DNA of 64,000 nucleotides, from the NCBI GenBank assembly GCA_030066985.1, contig JASJAN010000019.1, forward strand, positions 39,962-103,961, given 5' to 3'. A program made the position numbers and the translations under genes. Under the pieces are notes generated by a model. It was not told the origin of the DNA. It did no database searches and saw only the letters and a list, made by a program, of their open reading frames with translations. Of the stretch, positions 25,831 to 34,052 are shown one piece after another (the first letter of the stretch is position 1; each line of letters starts with the position of its first letter). The stretch is from Desulfobacterales bacterium (GTDB lineage Bacteria > Desulfobacterota > Desulfobacteria > Desulfobacterales > JAHEIW01).

Positions 25831-26970
25831 ATGGACATCAAAAATGCGATATTTTTAGAAAATTTAGAATGGTTTGACGACACCGGCCAACAGATCGTCC
25901 ATCGTCTGCCGGAAGAAGGCTCTGGTGAAATCAAATGGGGCGCACAGCTGACGGTCAGGGAAAGCCAGGCCGCCGTTTTTTTCTATCAAGGCAAGGCGTT
26001 TGACGCCTTCGGCCCGGGACGGCATACCCTGAAAACCCTCAATATACCCGGCTTGACCAAGATCGCCAGTTTACCATGGGGCGGTAAAAGTCCCTTACGC
26101 GCAGAAATGTATTTTATTAATCTCAAGGTATTTACAAACCTTAAGTGGGGCACACGTGATCCAGTGGCATTTAAGGATTCGGAACTGGGATTGATCCGGC
26201 TCAGAGCGTTTGGCGTCTTTAATCTGCAGGTTGTCCAGCCCGTTCTGTTTGTCAACAGTATGGTGGGCACGCAGGGTATATTTACCACTGCTGAAGTTGA
26301 AGAGTATTTGAACCGTGTGATCGTATCCCGGTTTAATGATTATATGGGCGAAAAAATTGATTCGATTTTAAATCTACCGTCCAAATACGACGAATTGTCC
26401 CAGGGTCTCTCCCAGCGATTGATGGAAGATTTCAGCCATTTTGGGATTCGCATGACCCATCTGTACATTAATGCCATTACCCCACCACCCGAGGTGCAAC
26501 AGGCGATCGATGATCGCAGCCGCATGGGTGTTTTTGATGATATGAACAAGCTCATGCAGGTGAAGGCCGCCATGGCCATGGAAAAAGCCGCTGAGTCTGA
26601 TGGGGGCTCGGGTATGGGAATGGGCGCCGGTATGGGGTTAATGATGCCAGCCATGTTTGCACAGTATTTTGCCAATGCTCAACCCCAAAACCAACAAACT
26701 CAGGCGGATACGAAATGCCCCGAGTGCAAACATTCCGTACCGGCGCAATCCAAGTTCTGTCCGGATTGCGGCCATCAACTACTGGTCTTTGAGCAGTGCC
26801 CGCGCTGTTCAAAAAACATTACGCCGACGGCCAAATTTTGCTCTCGCTGTGGTCATTCGGTTGAGGATAAACTGGCTTCTAAATTCTGTCCCAACTGTGG
26901 CAATGAAAATTTGGGCGATGCCGTTTTTTGCAACGAATGCGGGGAGAAAATGGCTCCCGCTGACAAATAA
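25831..26970 (+). CDS. SPFH (band 7) domain protein with C-terminal zinc ribbons
   Basis: 379 residues, YdjI/virion-core-protein-like family. Residues 20-235 are the SPFH domain (ESQAAVFFYQGKAFDAFGPG, LIRLRAFGVFNLQVVQP, MTHLYINAITPPPEVQQAID). A Gly/Met-rich linker (SGMGMGAGMGLMMPAMF) follows, then about three zinc ribbons with CxxC pairs: CPECKHSVPAQSKFCPDC, CPRCSKNITPTAKFCSRC, CPNCGNENLGDAVFCNEC. SPFH proteins oligomerise on membranes. AAGGAG lies before the start. The next gene, also with two zinc ribbons, follows after 131 bases and is probably its partner. Confidence 0.9.
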   Translation: MDIKNAIFLENLEWFDDTGQQIVHRLPEEGSGEIKWGAQLTVRESQAAVFFYQGKAFDAFGPGRHTLKTLNIPGLTKIASLPWGGKSPLRAEMYFINLKVFTNLKWGTRDPVAFKDSELGLIRLRAFGVFNLQVVQPVLFVNSMVGTQGIFTTAEVEEYLNRVIVSRFNDYMGEKIDSILNLPSKYDELSQGLSQRLMEDFSHFGIRMTHLYINAITPPPEVQQAIDDRSRMGVFDDMNKLMQVKAAMAMEKAAESDGGSGMGMGAGMGLMMPAMFAQYFANAQPQNQQTQADTKCPECKHSVPAQSKFCPDCGHQLLVFEQCPRCSKNITPTAKFCSRCGHSVEDKLASKFCPNCGNENLGDAVFCNECGEKMAPADK

Positions 26971-27101
26971 TCCACCAGGGTCGTTGATTTCTGGCAACAC
27001 CATCAGGCTGCAAACTTTGCCCAGCCGCATCTTTGGCAGAACGTCAATTGACTTTCAGCCACGGCATGAAGCAATAGCCACCCTGAAAACCGGAGGCCAG
27101 C

Positions 27102-28328
27102 ATTAAATTTTTAATCGAACATCAGTGCCCTCAGTGCGGTGCACCCGCCATTATGGAGGAAACGGATCGCTTGTTTGCTTGCAAGTTTTGCCGGGTAACG
27201 TCTTATCTGGAGGCCAACGAAGTGTTTCACTATATGCTGCCCAGCAAGGCGCCGCAATCAAAAGAATTGCTGTATTTTCCCTACTGGCGTTTTAAAGGCA
27301 TGTTGTTTTCCTGTGCGGGCAACGGTGTCGAACAAAAATTTATTGATGTGAGCCATCAGGCGTTAGCATCACATCATTTTCCAGTGAGTCTGGGATTGCG
27401 AAGTCAAGCGCTGAAACTTAAGTTTATCACACCCGACACAGAAGGCCGCTTCATTAAACCCACACAGACCTTGACGCGTATTGAAGAAAAATTTGATACG
27501 CGCTTCGGTAAAACATTGCCCAAGCCCGTATTGCATTATGCCCATATAGGTGAAACCATTAGTCTGATTTATGCGCCCTACTACCTTGAAAACGGTCTGC
27601 ACGACGGGGTCCTCAACCGACGCATCGCATCAGCCGGGGTCACAGATGATGACGTGGATCAATTGCCAACTGAAAATCCACACTGGCGCATTCATTTCAT
27701 GGCAACTCTGTGCCCCAACTGTGGTTGGGATCTGGCTGGCGAGCGAGACTCACTGGTATTGTTGTGTAAAAATTGTACGTCGGCTTGGTATCCGGTCGGC
27801 AAACGCCTGAAACAGATCAAATTCGGCACCCATCCAACCGAAGATGCCAATGCCATATATCTGCCATTTTGGCGGATTCGGGCTGAAATTGAGGGACTGA
27901 CGCTTCAGACCTATGCCGACCTGGTAAAAGTGGCCAATATCCCCAGGGTCGTTCAGCCGGGATGGGAAAAATTCGCTTTTCGTTTCTGGGTGCCGGCCTT
28001 CAAGGTACGCCCAAAAATATTTATGCAACTTGCAAAGCATATGACCCTGGCACAGCTGCAGACCCAAATTGTGGCACAGTTACCCGAATATCGGCATTAT
28101 CGCATCAATTTACCGGTAACCGAGGCCAATCAGAGTCTAAAAGTCAATCTCGCCAGTTTTTTCAGACCCAAGAATCGCCTAGTGGAAATCCTGCCGGGTG
28201 TTCGCATCACGGCCCAAAGCTTCGTCCTGGTATATGTGCCCTTCACACAAAAACATCATCAATACATCCAGCCCGACTTGCAATATGCCATTAACAAAAA
28301 TATTCTCGCATTGTCAGAACACTTCTAG
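27102..28328 (+). CDS. double zinc-ribbon protein, partner of the SPFH protein; probable ATT start
   Basis: 408 residues if translation begins at ATT 27102. The frame is open from 27087. The first ATG (27153) would cut the first ribbon in half, losing CPQC (27126-27137) while keeping CKFC. An ideal GGAGG at 27092-27096 lies 5 bases before the ATT, and no ATG, GTG or TTG fits. Read from ATT, the N-terminus is MKFLIEHQCPQCGAPAIMEE, a complete ribbon. A second ribbon (CPNCGWDL...CKNC) lies in the middle, flanked by repeated aromatic segments YFPYWRFKG and YLPFWRIRA. No membrane helix. Function unknown; it always-adjacent status with SPFH genes is an impression, not verified. Confidence 0.75.
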   Translation: MKFLIEHQCPQCGAPAIMEETDRLFACKFCRVTSYLEANEVFHYMLPSKAPQSKELLYFPYWRFKGMLFSCAGNGVEQKFIDVSHQALASHHFPVSLGLRSQALKLKFITPDTEGRFIKPTQTLTRIEEKFDTRFGKTLPKPVLHYAHIGETISLIYAPYYLENGLHDGVLNRRIASAGVTDDDVDQLPTENPHWRIHFMATLCPNCGWDLAGERDSLVLLCKNCTSAWYPVGKRLKQIKFGTHPTEDANAIYLPFWRIRAEIEGLTLQTYADLVKVANIPRVVQPGWEKFAFRFWVPAFKVRPKIFMQLAKHMTLAQLQTQIVAQLPEYRHYRINLPVTEANQSLKVNLASFFRPKNRLVEILPGVRITAQSFVLVYVPFTQKHHQYIQPDLQYAINKNILALSEHF

Positions 28329-28495
28329 CGCTTAATTGTTGTTAAATTGCTGACGGGTTGCTGGGTTGATTAGCGGCACATCCATCATATGATTTTCTTC
28401 CCTTTTAGTGACGGAATATATTTATCTAATGCGACTTGCCCAATGAAGTAAGGGCTTGGATTGAAAAAACATCGCATCCATGCAATAAATGGCAT

Positions 28496-29407
28496 ATGGT
28501 GAAGCCAAAGCCACCCACCGCCGATGCGCTAATTGATCAATTTATCAATTTTTTGCTGGTCGAAAAAGGCTTAGCTCAACAAACCCTTGATGCTTACAGC
28601 CGTGACCTCATCCGATACCGTCAATTTCTGGTAAACCAAAACATTACGGCATTTGCGGAAACAGACACCCCATTGATCTTAAAATATTTGATTGGTCTTA
28701 GAAAATCAGGCCTGGTGGCACGCTCGCGCGCTCGGCATCTGGTGGCGATCAGAGGATTTTATCGATTTCTGGTTCAAGAGAAACATTTGCACACTGACCC
28801 AGCCAGATTGATTGATTTGCCCAAGACCCATTTGACCTTACCCGATGTTTTGTCCCGCGATGATATTGAGCGCTTATTGCATGCGCCTGACACCGACAAA
28901 CCACTTGGCATCCGGGATGCCGCCATGCTGGAGCTGCTTTATGCAGCTGGATTGCGCGTATCGGAACTTGTGAATTTAAAGCTGCAGGATATTAATCTGG
29001 AAGCCGGTTTTGTCCGTATTTTTGGAAAAGGCGCCAAGGAAAGAATCGTGCCCATCGGGATGCAAGCTAAAACAAGAATTTCAGATTACCTGAAAACCGT
29101 CCGATCCAAACGCTTAAAAGAGAAATCGAGCCCCTATCTGTTTGTTGCCCGTGCCAATCGACCGATGACCCGTCAAGGATTCTGGAAGCTGGTGCGCCGC
29201 TACGCATTACAGGCCGGTCTGGACAAAAAAATCACCCCCCACAGCCTGAGGCATTCATTTGCCAGCCATCTGCTCGAAGGGGGTGCTGATTTGAGGTCCG
29301 TGCAGGTCATGCTGGGCCATGTGGATATATCGACAACGCAAATTTATACCCATGTCACCCGCGATCACCTTAAGCAATTACATCGCAAATTTCACCCCCG
29401 TGGGTAA
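28496..29407 (+). CDS. xerD: site-specific tyrosine recombinase XerC/D family
   Basis: 303 residues from the ATG at 28496 (the frame opens at 28436, but family length of about 295-305 favours the inner Met; neither start has a clear ribosome site). The N-terminal SAM-like DNA-binding domain (DALIDQFINFLLVEKGLAQQ) is followed by the catalytic domain with Arg in AAGLRVSEL, Lys in FGKGAKERIVPI, the HxxR box HSLRHSFASHLLEGG, the second His in LGHVDIS and Tyr in TQIYTHV. It resolves chromosome dimers at dif. XerD versus XerC cannot be firmly separated here; no phage context suggests a housekeeping enzyme. Confidence 0.9.
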   Translation: MVKPKPPTADALIDQFINFLLVEKGLAQQTLDAYSRDLIRYRQFLVNQNITAFAETDTPLILKYLIGLRKSGLVARSRARHLVAIRGFYRFLVQEKHLHTDPARLIDLPKTHLTLPDVLSRDDIERLLHAPDTDKPLGIRDAAMLELLYAAGLRVSELVNLKLQDINLEAGFVRIFGKGAKERIVPIGMQAKTRISDYLKTVRSKRLKEKSSPYLFVARANRPMTRQGFWKLVRRYALQAGLDKKITPHSLRHSFASHLLEGGADLRSVQVMLGHVDISTTQIYTHVTRDHLKQLHRKFHPRG

Positions 29408-29465
29408 AAGCGCACTGCCGTTGAAACTATTGTGAAGCTTCGGCGTTGGTCCCTATTACCGTACG

Positions 29466-30248
29466 TTAAAAAGATATCGCATACTGTGAATTGAATTGAT
29501 CGACAATCTCTAAAAACGCTTCTGGCAATCGCTGACGAACCTGATCGATGATATCCCGGGGGATTTGACCGTAGTAGGCCTGGGCCATACCGCCGGCAAT
29601 ACAAGCCATGGTATCGCTGTCGCCGCCCAAAGAGATAGCCAGACGCACAGCATCTTCAAAGTCCTCAGACGCCAAAAATGCCAAAATCGATTCTGGCACA
29701 GATCCTTGGCAGGAAACATCAAAGGTATACTGCGGACGGATCTCATCCAGCGAACGGTTAAGATCATAGTTAAATTGGGCACTGATTTTGCGCCGAATTT
29801 GAACTTTAGCGACGCCCTGGCGTGCCAAATAAATGGTCAGCGCCGTTGCCTGCGCTCCTTTAATGCCTTCGGGATGATCGTGGGTGACGGCAGCGGTTTT
29901 CTGGGCCTCTAACATGACGTCCTGGGATGAGTTGAAAGCAAACCCCACCGCACTAACCCGCATGGCAGAACCATTGCCCCAACTGTTATAGGGTCTGGGG
30001 TCGTCAGACTGCATCCAGTTGAAAAATGACATACCGTAGCCCGCAGCCGGATATCTGCGGCCATAGGCTTTTAAGGCGGTAACATAATCTGTCTGATGTA
30101 GAATCGCATCTGCAATTGCAACGCTCAGGACGGTATCATCTGTAAAGCGCGATGCTGTTGAAAAGAGCGGAAAATTGGTTGTTTTGATCGGATGTTGCTC
30201 GAATACGGACCCAATTATATCTCCGGCAATAGCCCCGATCATGGTCAA
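29466..30248 (-). CDS. ADP-ribosylglycohydrolase family protein (DraG/ARH-like)
   Basis: 260 residues. Metal-dependent hydrolase that removes ADP-ribose from proteins or small molecules. The first metal motif is AIAGDIIGSVFE, then SRFTDDTVLSVA (T-D-D), and the second metal motif SLGGDSDTMACIAGGMAQA. The set of acidic ligands is complete. Its start overlaps by four bases the stop of the upstream 82-residue zinc-ribbon gene, indicating translational coupling. The target of the enzyme here is unknown; no dinitrogenase genes are nearby. Confidence 0.92.
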   Translation of the reverse strand: MTMIGAIAGDIIGSVFEQHPIKTTNFPLFSTASRFTDDTVLSVAIADAILHQTDYVTALKAYGRRYPAAGYGMSFFNWMQSDDPRPYNSWGNGSAMRVSAVGFAFNSSQDVMLEAQKTAAVTHDHPEGIKGAQATALTIYLARQGVAKVQIRRKISAQFNYDLNRSLDEIRPQYTFDVSCQGSVPESILAFLASEDFEDAVRLAISLGGDSDTMACIAGGMAQAYYGQIPRDIIDQVRQRLPEAFLEIVDQFNSQYAISF

Positions 30249-30493
30249 TCGATACGGCTATCGGCCTGGGTCGGCATTGCGCATAAATCAACATGCTCGA
30301 TGTTTGAGACAAAAATTTTGCACGGTGGGCAGAATTTTTTGGGTTCACCCCGTCCTGTCCAGATCAGCTTCATGCGATGATGGCTGCCGCATTTGGGACA
30401 GACACAATTAACAGTCAGCGGTTCTTTCATTCTGATGCGGCGGACAGCTGGATCGCCTTTTTTTAACAATTGGTTTCTTTTGGATGCGGCCAT
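30245..30493 (-). CDS. small zinc-ribbon protein
   Basis: 82 residues with a CxxC pair (CVCPKCGSHHRM, with the pair CPKC) and a second one (FCPPCKIF), so one zinc site. The rest is basic at the N-terminus (AASKRNQLLKKGDPAVRRIRMK). The stop overlaps the start of the ADP-ribosylglycohydrolase gene by four bases, which supports real translation. Function unknown; a nucleic-acid or protein adaptor is possible. Confidence 0.7.
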   Translation of the reverse strand: MAASKRNQLLKKGDPAVRRIRMKEPLTVNCVCPKCGSHHRMKLIWTGRGEPKKFCPPCKIFVSNIEHVDLCAMPTQADSRID

Positions 30494-30665
30494 TTTTTGT
30501 CTCCTTAAGCTCGAAGATTTAAATCCAGTTACCTGCTGGTTTTCACTTCCCCCCTTGGTTGGACCGCTCCTTTCTTTTTAATCCTTCCTTTTGGAATCCC
30601 CAACGCACATCTCTTGCCTGCCGGTGAAGACCTGAGCAGATGACCACCGAATCAGAGACCTCGAT

Positions 30666-30809
30666 CTATTTTGCACGGTATTTCCGTAAAAGGTCCCTGA
30701 TCGCCTCTTCCAGCAAGGCACCCAACGATTTATCCAGATCTACGGCTAAATGCTTGAGGGCCTTCAGGATGTCTTGATCGATCCGTGTTGAAAAGGTCTT
30801 CTTGGTCAT
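30666..30809 (-). CDS. ribbon-helix-helix protein, 47 residues
   Basis: A complete RHH (CopG/Arc-type) DNA-binding protein: MTKKTFSTRIDQDILKALKH forms the strand and first helix, and the rest (DLDKSLGALLEEAIRDLLRK) the second helix. AAGG lies 9 bases upstream of the ATG. No toxin gene is adjacent. A close paralogue sits at 63701-63877. A perfect 14-base palindrome lies 77 bases upstream and may be an operator. Confidence 0.75.
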   Translation of the reverse strand: MTKKTFSTRIDQDILKALKHLAVDLDKSLGALLEEAIRDLLRKYRAK

Positions 30810-30885
30810 GCTATAAACCTTATATTACATTAAAATATAAATCAAGAAAAAAATAATTATTAAATATTAATTTTTTTATAATTAA

Positions 30886-30899
30886 TAATGCTAGCATTA
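30886..30899. promoter_or_regulatory. 14-base perfect palindrome, candidate operator
   Basis: taatgctagcatta is its own reverse complement. It lies in a very AT-rich stretch (30838-30900) upstream of the RHH gene, where a dimeric repressor site would be expected. Only position and symmetry support the assignment. Confidence 0.35.
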
Positions 30900-31072
30900 A
30901 TGAAAGTTAGGCTGACGGGGTGATCAAAAAATGCTCCGAAATAAGTTCGGTGTCGATCAGGCTGCATTCGGATATGTCGAAGGGGAATATTGGCAAGTTA
31001 GCGACACGCGTATCCGCGCGTGCGGGATGCGGATTAGTTAGGTTGATCGATATGGCCCGGATTGAAAACTGC

Positions 31073-31519
31073 TCAGGATACCAAATGGGGGGGGTATTTT
31101 AGAAGGTCTACGGGAATAATCCTGAAAGTTCCCTGCCCCATAACCAGAAGTTCACCTTTGGCATCTCGAATATCTGCACGCACAAAACTGGAACGTCTCG
31201 TTTTGTGCGTACTCCAGGCAGCGCATCGGAAGATTTTACCTTCTGCAGGTTTCATATAATGAATATCGATATTGATGGTCGTGCAATTATAACCCGATTC
31301 CAGTAGCGACCATACTGCCCAGGCCATGGTGGTATCTATCAGTGTGAATAAAACCCCGCCATGCGGTTGCGCTGGAAACGGCCAGCAGACGGCCGCTTGG
31401 GGTATTAGACGCGATTGCGCTTTGCCATCTTCCGCCGACTCAATCTGAATTCCCAAAGTCTGATAAAGCGAATTGGCATTCATCTGATCTAAAATGGCGC
31501 TTGTGATTTCCATCTTCAT
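31073..31519 (-). CDS. PaaI/hotdog-fold thioesterase
   Basis: 148 residues, single hotdog domain. The motif HGGVLFTLIDTTMAWA contains the conserved His-Gly-Gly and catalytic acid of PaaI-like acyl-CoA thioesterases. The strands INIDIHYMKPAEG and KTRRSSFVRADIRDAKG complete the fold. The substrate acyl-CoA cannot be predicted. Upstream it is divergent from the DUF456 gene. Confidence 0.88.
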   Translation of the reverse strand: MKMEITSAILDQMNANSLYQTLGIQIESAEDGKAQSRLIPQAAVCWPFPAQPHGGVLFTLIDTTMAWAVWSLLESGYNCTTINIDIHYMKPAEGKIFRCAAWSTHKTRRSSFVRADIRDAKGELLVMGQGTFRIIPVDLLKYPPHLVS

Positions 31520-31648
31520 TCCTTTTTAAAATTTGCGTTTTATGTCATCTCCTTGCGTTTACCAACTAAGCCAAATTACAGCATATCTGCTACTTGACTG
31601 CAACTGAAAACACCCCTTTATGCCGGTTCTCTGTTATGTAGAGTGCGC

Positions 31649-31676
31649 TTGACAATCTTGCTGAGCAAGTGATACT
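31649..31676 (+). promoter_or_regulatory. putative sigma-70 promoter
   Basis: TTGACA at 31649-31654, 16-base spacer, GATACT at 31671-31676 (four of six -10 matches). It lies 75 bases before the DUF456 gene. Confidence 0.45.
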
Positions 31677-31750
31677 GGCTGGTTCGAAACTAAAGATACC
31701 AACTTGCTATCTGTTGATTTTCGCTAACCATTAGGAACAAGGCTAGTAAT

Positions 31751-32230
31751 TTGAACGTGCTTTTCATCATCATCGGATTGTTATTGGCCATTGTCGGCAT
31801 GATCGGCTGTATCTTACCGGTTATTCCTGGACCGATTTTAAGTTTCTGTGCGCTGATACTGTTATCCTGGATAAAAAACTGGCAAATTTTCAGCCAGACT
31901 TTTCTGATGGTCATGGGTGCTGTTACTATTTTTTTAATTGTGTTGGATTATATTGCCCCAGCGCTAGGCGCCAAAAAATATGGCGCTACGAAACGCGGTA
32001 TTTGGGGATCGGCCATCGGCATGATTATTGGTATTTTTTTTATACCCCCCTGGGGCATGATCGTGGGCGCTTTTGCGGGTGCTCTGCTCGGAGAGCTATC
32101 ATCCGGACAATCCGGTCGTAAGGCGCTCCGCGCTGGTTGGGGCATATTGATCGGTAGTGTGCTGGGTGTAGGGCTCAAACTGGCCTTTACTGCCGTGGTC
32201 CTCTTTTACTATATTAAAGAGATGTTTTAG
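31751..32230 (+). CDS. DUF456 membrane protein
   Basis: 159 residues starting at TTG (AAGG about 8 bases upstream). Four to five membrane helices with glycine-rich loops: IIGLLLAIVGMIGCILPVIPG at the N-terminus, the YGATKRGIWGSAIGMIIG segment, and FAGALLGELSSGQSGRKALR, all characteristic of DUF456. The function of the family is not known; small inner-membrane protein. Confidence 0.88.
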   Translation: MNVLFIIIGLLLAIVGMIGCILPVIPGPILSFCALILLSWIKNWQIFSQTFLMVMGAVTIFLIVLDYIAPALGAKKYGATKRGIWGSAIGMIIGIFFIPPWGMIVGAFAGALLGELSSGQSGRKALRAGWGILIGSVLGVGLKLAFTAVVLFYYIKEMF

Positions 32231-32300
32231 CCTACCGTTTAATCTTGTTTTATCTGTTTCGGCCAGTCAATATCCGGGGAAGTACAGTCCACAATTTTTC

Positions 32301-32328
32301 TTGACCTCAAACATGCTTGTGTTTTAAA
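32301..32328 (+). promoter_or_regulatory. putative sigma-70 promoter of the cold shock gene
   Basis: TTGACC at 32301-32306, 16-base spacer, TTTAAA at 32323-32328. Transcription would give a leader of about 70 bases before the TTG start. Confidence 0.4.
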
Positions 32329-32404
32329 CTTTTAGCGTATCCAATAGTTTAGAGCCTTGCTGGGCTTGAGACAATAACCCATCAAAAGAGAGGAGGGTCA
32401 CGTT

Positions 32405-32608
32405 TTGCCAAACGGAGTTGTCAAATGGTTTAGTAACAGAAAAGGATATGGCTTTATCGAGCAAGAAGAAGGTGAAGATATATTTGTCCACCATTCTGCA
32501 ATCAACATGTCTGGGTTTCGCACACTCTCTGAGGGCGACAAGGTCTCATTTGAAATTGAAGTGGGTGAACGCGGACCGGCTGCCAAGAATGTAGAAAAAC
32601 AACCATAA
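32405..32608 (+). CDS. cspA: cold shock domain protein
   Basis: 67 residues, one OB-fold cold shock domain. RNA-binding motifs RNP1 (RKGYGFIEQ) and RNP2 (DIFVHHSAI) are intact. It acts as an RNA chaperone that binds single-stranded nucleic acid. Translation starts at TTG with GGAGGG upstream; the usual MxxGxVKWF start is matched by MPNGVVKWF, so no extension is missing. A strong terminator follows after 16 bases, so the gene is monocistronic. Several Csp paralogues are usual, and the letter is nominal. Confidence 0.95.
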   Translation: MPNGVVKWFSNRKGYGFIEQEEGEDIFVHHSAINMSGFRTLSEGDKVSFEIEVGERGPAAKNVEKQP

Positions 32609-32624
32609 GTCTAAATAGACATTT

Positions 32625-32662
32625 AAGGCATCTCGAAGCAGTCAATCGAGATGCCTTTTTTT
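32625..32662 (+). terminator. intrinsic terminator of the cold shock gene
   Basis: Perfect 12-base arms aaggcatctcga (32625-32636) and tcgagatgcctt (32646-32657), 9-base loop, followed by an uninterrupted run of T through 32662. Confidence 0.92.
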
Positions 32663-32720
32663 GAAGGTTTTTTATTACAAAATGATCAGAGTTCTTATTT
32701 CTCCGGTCACGTTAAAAAAT

Positions 32721-33359
32721 CTAGCGCAATTTGGAAATTGTTTCTGTAGGCTGCAATTGGGCTCTTCTTTTGACACGTAAAAGCCCAGGGCTATTGTGCA
32801 GATACATCAGGGGAGAAGCAAAGCCGGCTTCGATGAAATGCGCTTCAATCAAATCAAAAATCACCGGTTGATCCGGCCAGGTAAAACACTTTTGCAACTG
32901 CTTTAATGCTTCCCATTGTCTTCGGGCTGCGGGCATTACATCAAATACTTGCTTTTGAGCCGGCTCACAGATAAACATCTCACAGACGATCGGTTTGAGC
33001 TGCCAACGACAGCCGTCGGGTCCAAGATAAATGCATTTATGTCCCCTATGGGGTGTCTGTAAAATTTTAGCAAGGGATTGGATTTGCGCCGGGCTAGCAA
33101 CCAGTGCATTGATCACTACATCCGCAAAAAAGGTAATGATACCATCTTTCGAGCAGCAGGCACTTAAGCGGCTTTGATAACATTTTTGAGTGCAAATACG
33201 AGCCAAATGCTTCTTCAAAAACATGTTGACATCCTTGCGATACGCACGATATTCGCCCGTTAAATCCGTTAAAAACTGTTTTTCGGAAGCCGATATCGCC
33301 TGAAGGTGCCCGCGCACCATTTGCAATGCGGCTAACTGCTCTCCTTGATAAGTGCTCAT
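32721..33359 (-). CDS. cysteine-rich protein, possible YkgJ-like metal-binding family
   Basis: 212 residues, no signal peptide. Cysteines cluster as CTQKCYQSRLSACC near residues 54-68 and KCIYLGPDGCRWQ...KPIVCEMFIC near residues 108-131. The second cluster resembles the CxxxxxxGCxxxxxRPxxC part of YkgJ-type zinc/iron-chelating domains, but the first CxxCxxCC is altered. A C-terminal helical part follows. I do not know a function. The next gene on the same strand is far away (33675), so it is probably transcribed alone. Confidence 0.6.
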   Translation of the reverse strand: MSTYQGEQLAALQMVRGHLQAISASEKQFLTDLTGEYRAYRKDVNMFLKKHLARICTQKCYQSRLSACCSKDGIITFFADVVINALVASPAQIQSLAKILQTPHRGHKCIYLGPDGCRWQLKPIVCEMFICEPAQKQVFDVMPAARRQWEALKQLQKCFTWPDQPVIFDLIEAHFIEAGFASPLMYLHNSPGLLRVKRRAQLQPTETISKLR

Positions 33360-33674
33360 TTGCCAACCACAATTTTTCTAAAACCCATTGTTTGATATTT
33401 CATTTGCTTAGATCAACACCCTTGATCACGTGGAAATATAAATACCCGGCTACCTTAAACCTTTTGACCCTATAAACCATTTGATCCAAAATTTCAACGC
33501 CATTACCCGCAATTTGGCCTGAGTCAAACCACAGCGCCAATAGGATTTGGACCTTTCAGAGGTCGTAGGCGTTTTTCATTGGACAAGCAAGTCAAAAATG
33601 AAAAAAGCAGTTTTAGGAACGCGCTTCTTTAAACTGCTTCTTTCTAAATGCTGTATTTTAAAAAGACCGTATTT
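33360..33674. other. intergenic region
   Basis: 315 bases between two minus-strand genes. It holds the terminator of the upstream basic winged-helix gene (33598-33639) and presumably the promoter of the cysteine-rich protein gene. No other gene or repeat is seen. Confidence 0.5.
33598..33639 (-). terminator. intrinsic terminator of the basic winged-helix gene
   Basis: Arms aagcagttt (33605-33613) and aaactgctt (33631-33639). On the minus strand the hairpin is followed by a run of six T and a further T-rich stretch. It lies 36 bases after the stop codon of the gene at 33675. Confidence 0.7.
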
Positions 33675-34052
33675 TTATTTGGCGCCGACGTAAATTCCTC
33701 TGCCGACCTTTTTAATTTTGCCTTCTTTCGAAGCTCGAAAAATGATGTTGCGAACTTTTTTGTCCTGAAACCCAGTTTTGGCCTTTAACGTCGGAACATC
33801 TACACCTTTTCTGGACCTTCTGACAATTCTAAGTATCTGCTCTGTTGCCGTCATCTGCGGTGCTCTTCTGCGGCCCTTAGCTTTTTTGGAAACCGCTCTG
33901 CGCTTGGTTCTGGCCTTTACCACTCTGCGTTTTACTTTTTTGGCAGCCTTGGGTCTCGGTTTTTCATATGCCTTCAACAGTTTTTCCAACTTCTTCTCAA
34001 GAGCTTTAATGTCTCTCTTAACGGCTTGCAAATCTCTTTTTAAAATCGCCAT
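33675..34052 (-). CDS. basic protein with coiled coil and winged helix-turn-helix
   Basis: 125 residues from the ATG at 34052, chosen because of AAGGAGGAAG 8 bases upstream. Residues 1-35 are a coiled coil (LKRDLQAVKRDIKALEKKLE). Residues 36-70 are a Lys/Arg-rich linker (KAAKKVKRRVVKARTKRR). Residues 71-125 read as a winged helix (TATEQILRIVRRSRKGVDVP, then VRNIIFRASKEGKIKKVGRG). The layout suggests an abundant nucleoid-associated DNA binder. It has its own promoter and terminator. Confidence 0.75.
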   Translation of the reverse strand: MAILKRDLQAVKRDIKALEKKLEKLLKAYEKPRPKAAKKVKRRVVKARTKRRAVSKKAKGRRRAPQMTATEQILRIVRRSRKGVDVPTLKAKTGFQDKKVRNIIFRASKEGKIKKVGRGIYVGAK

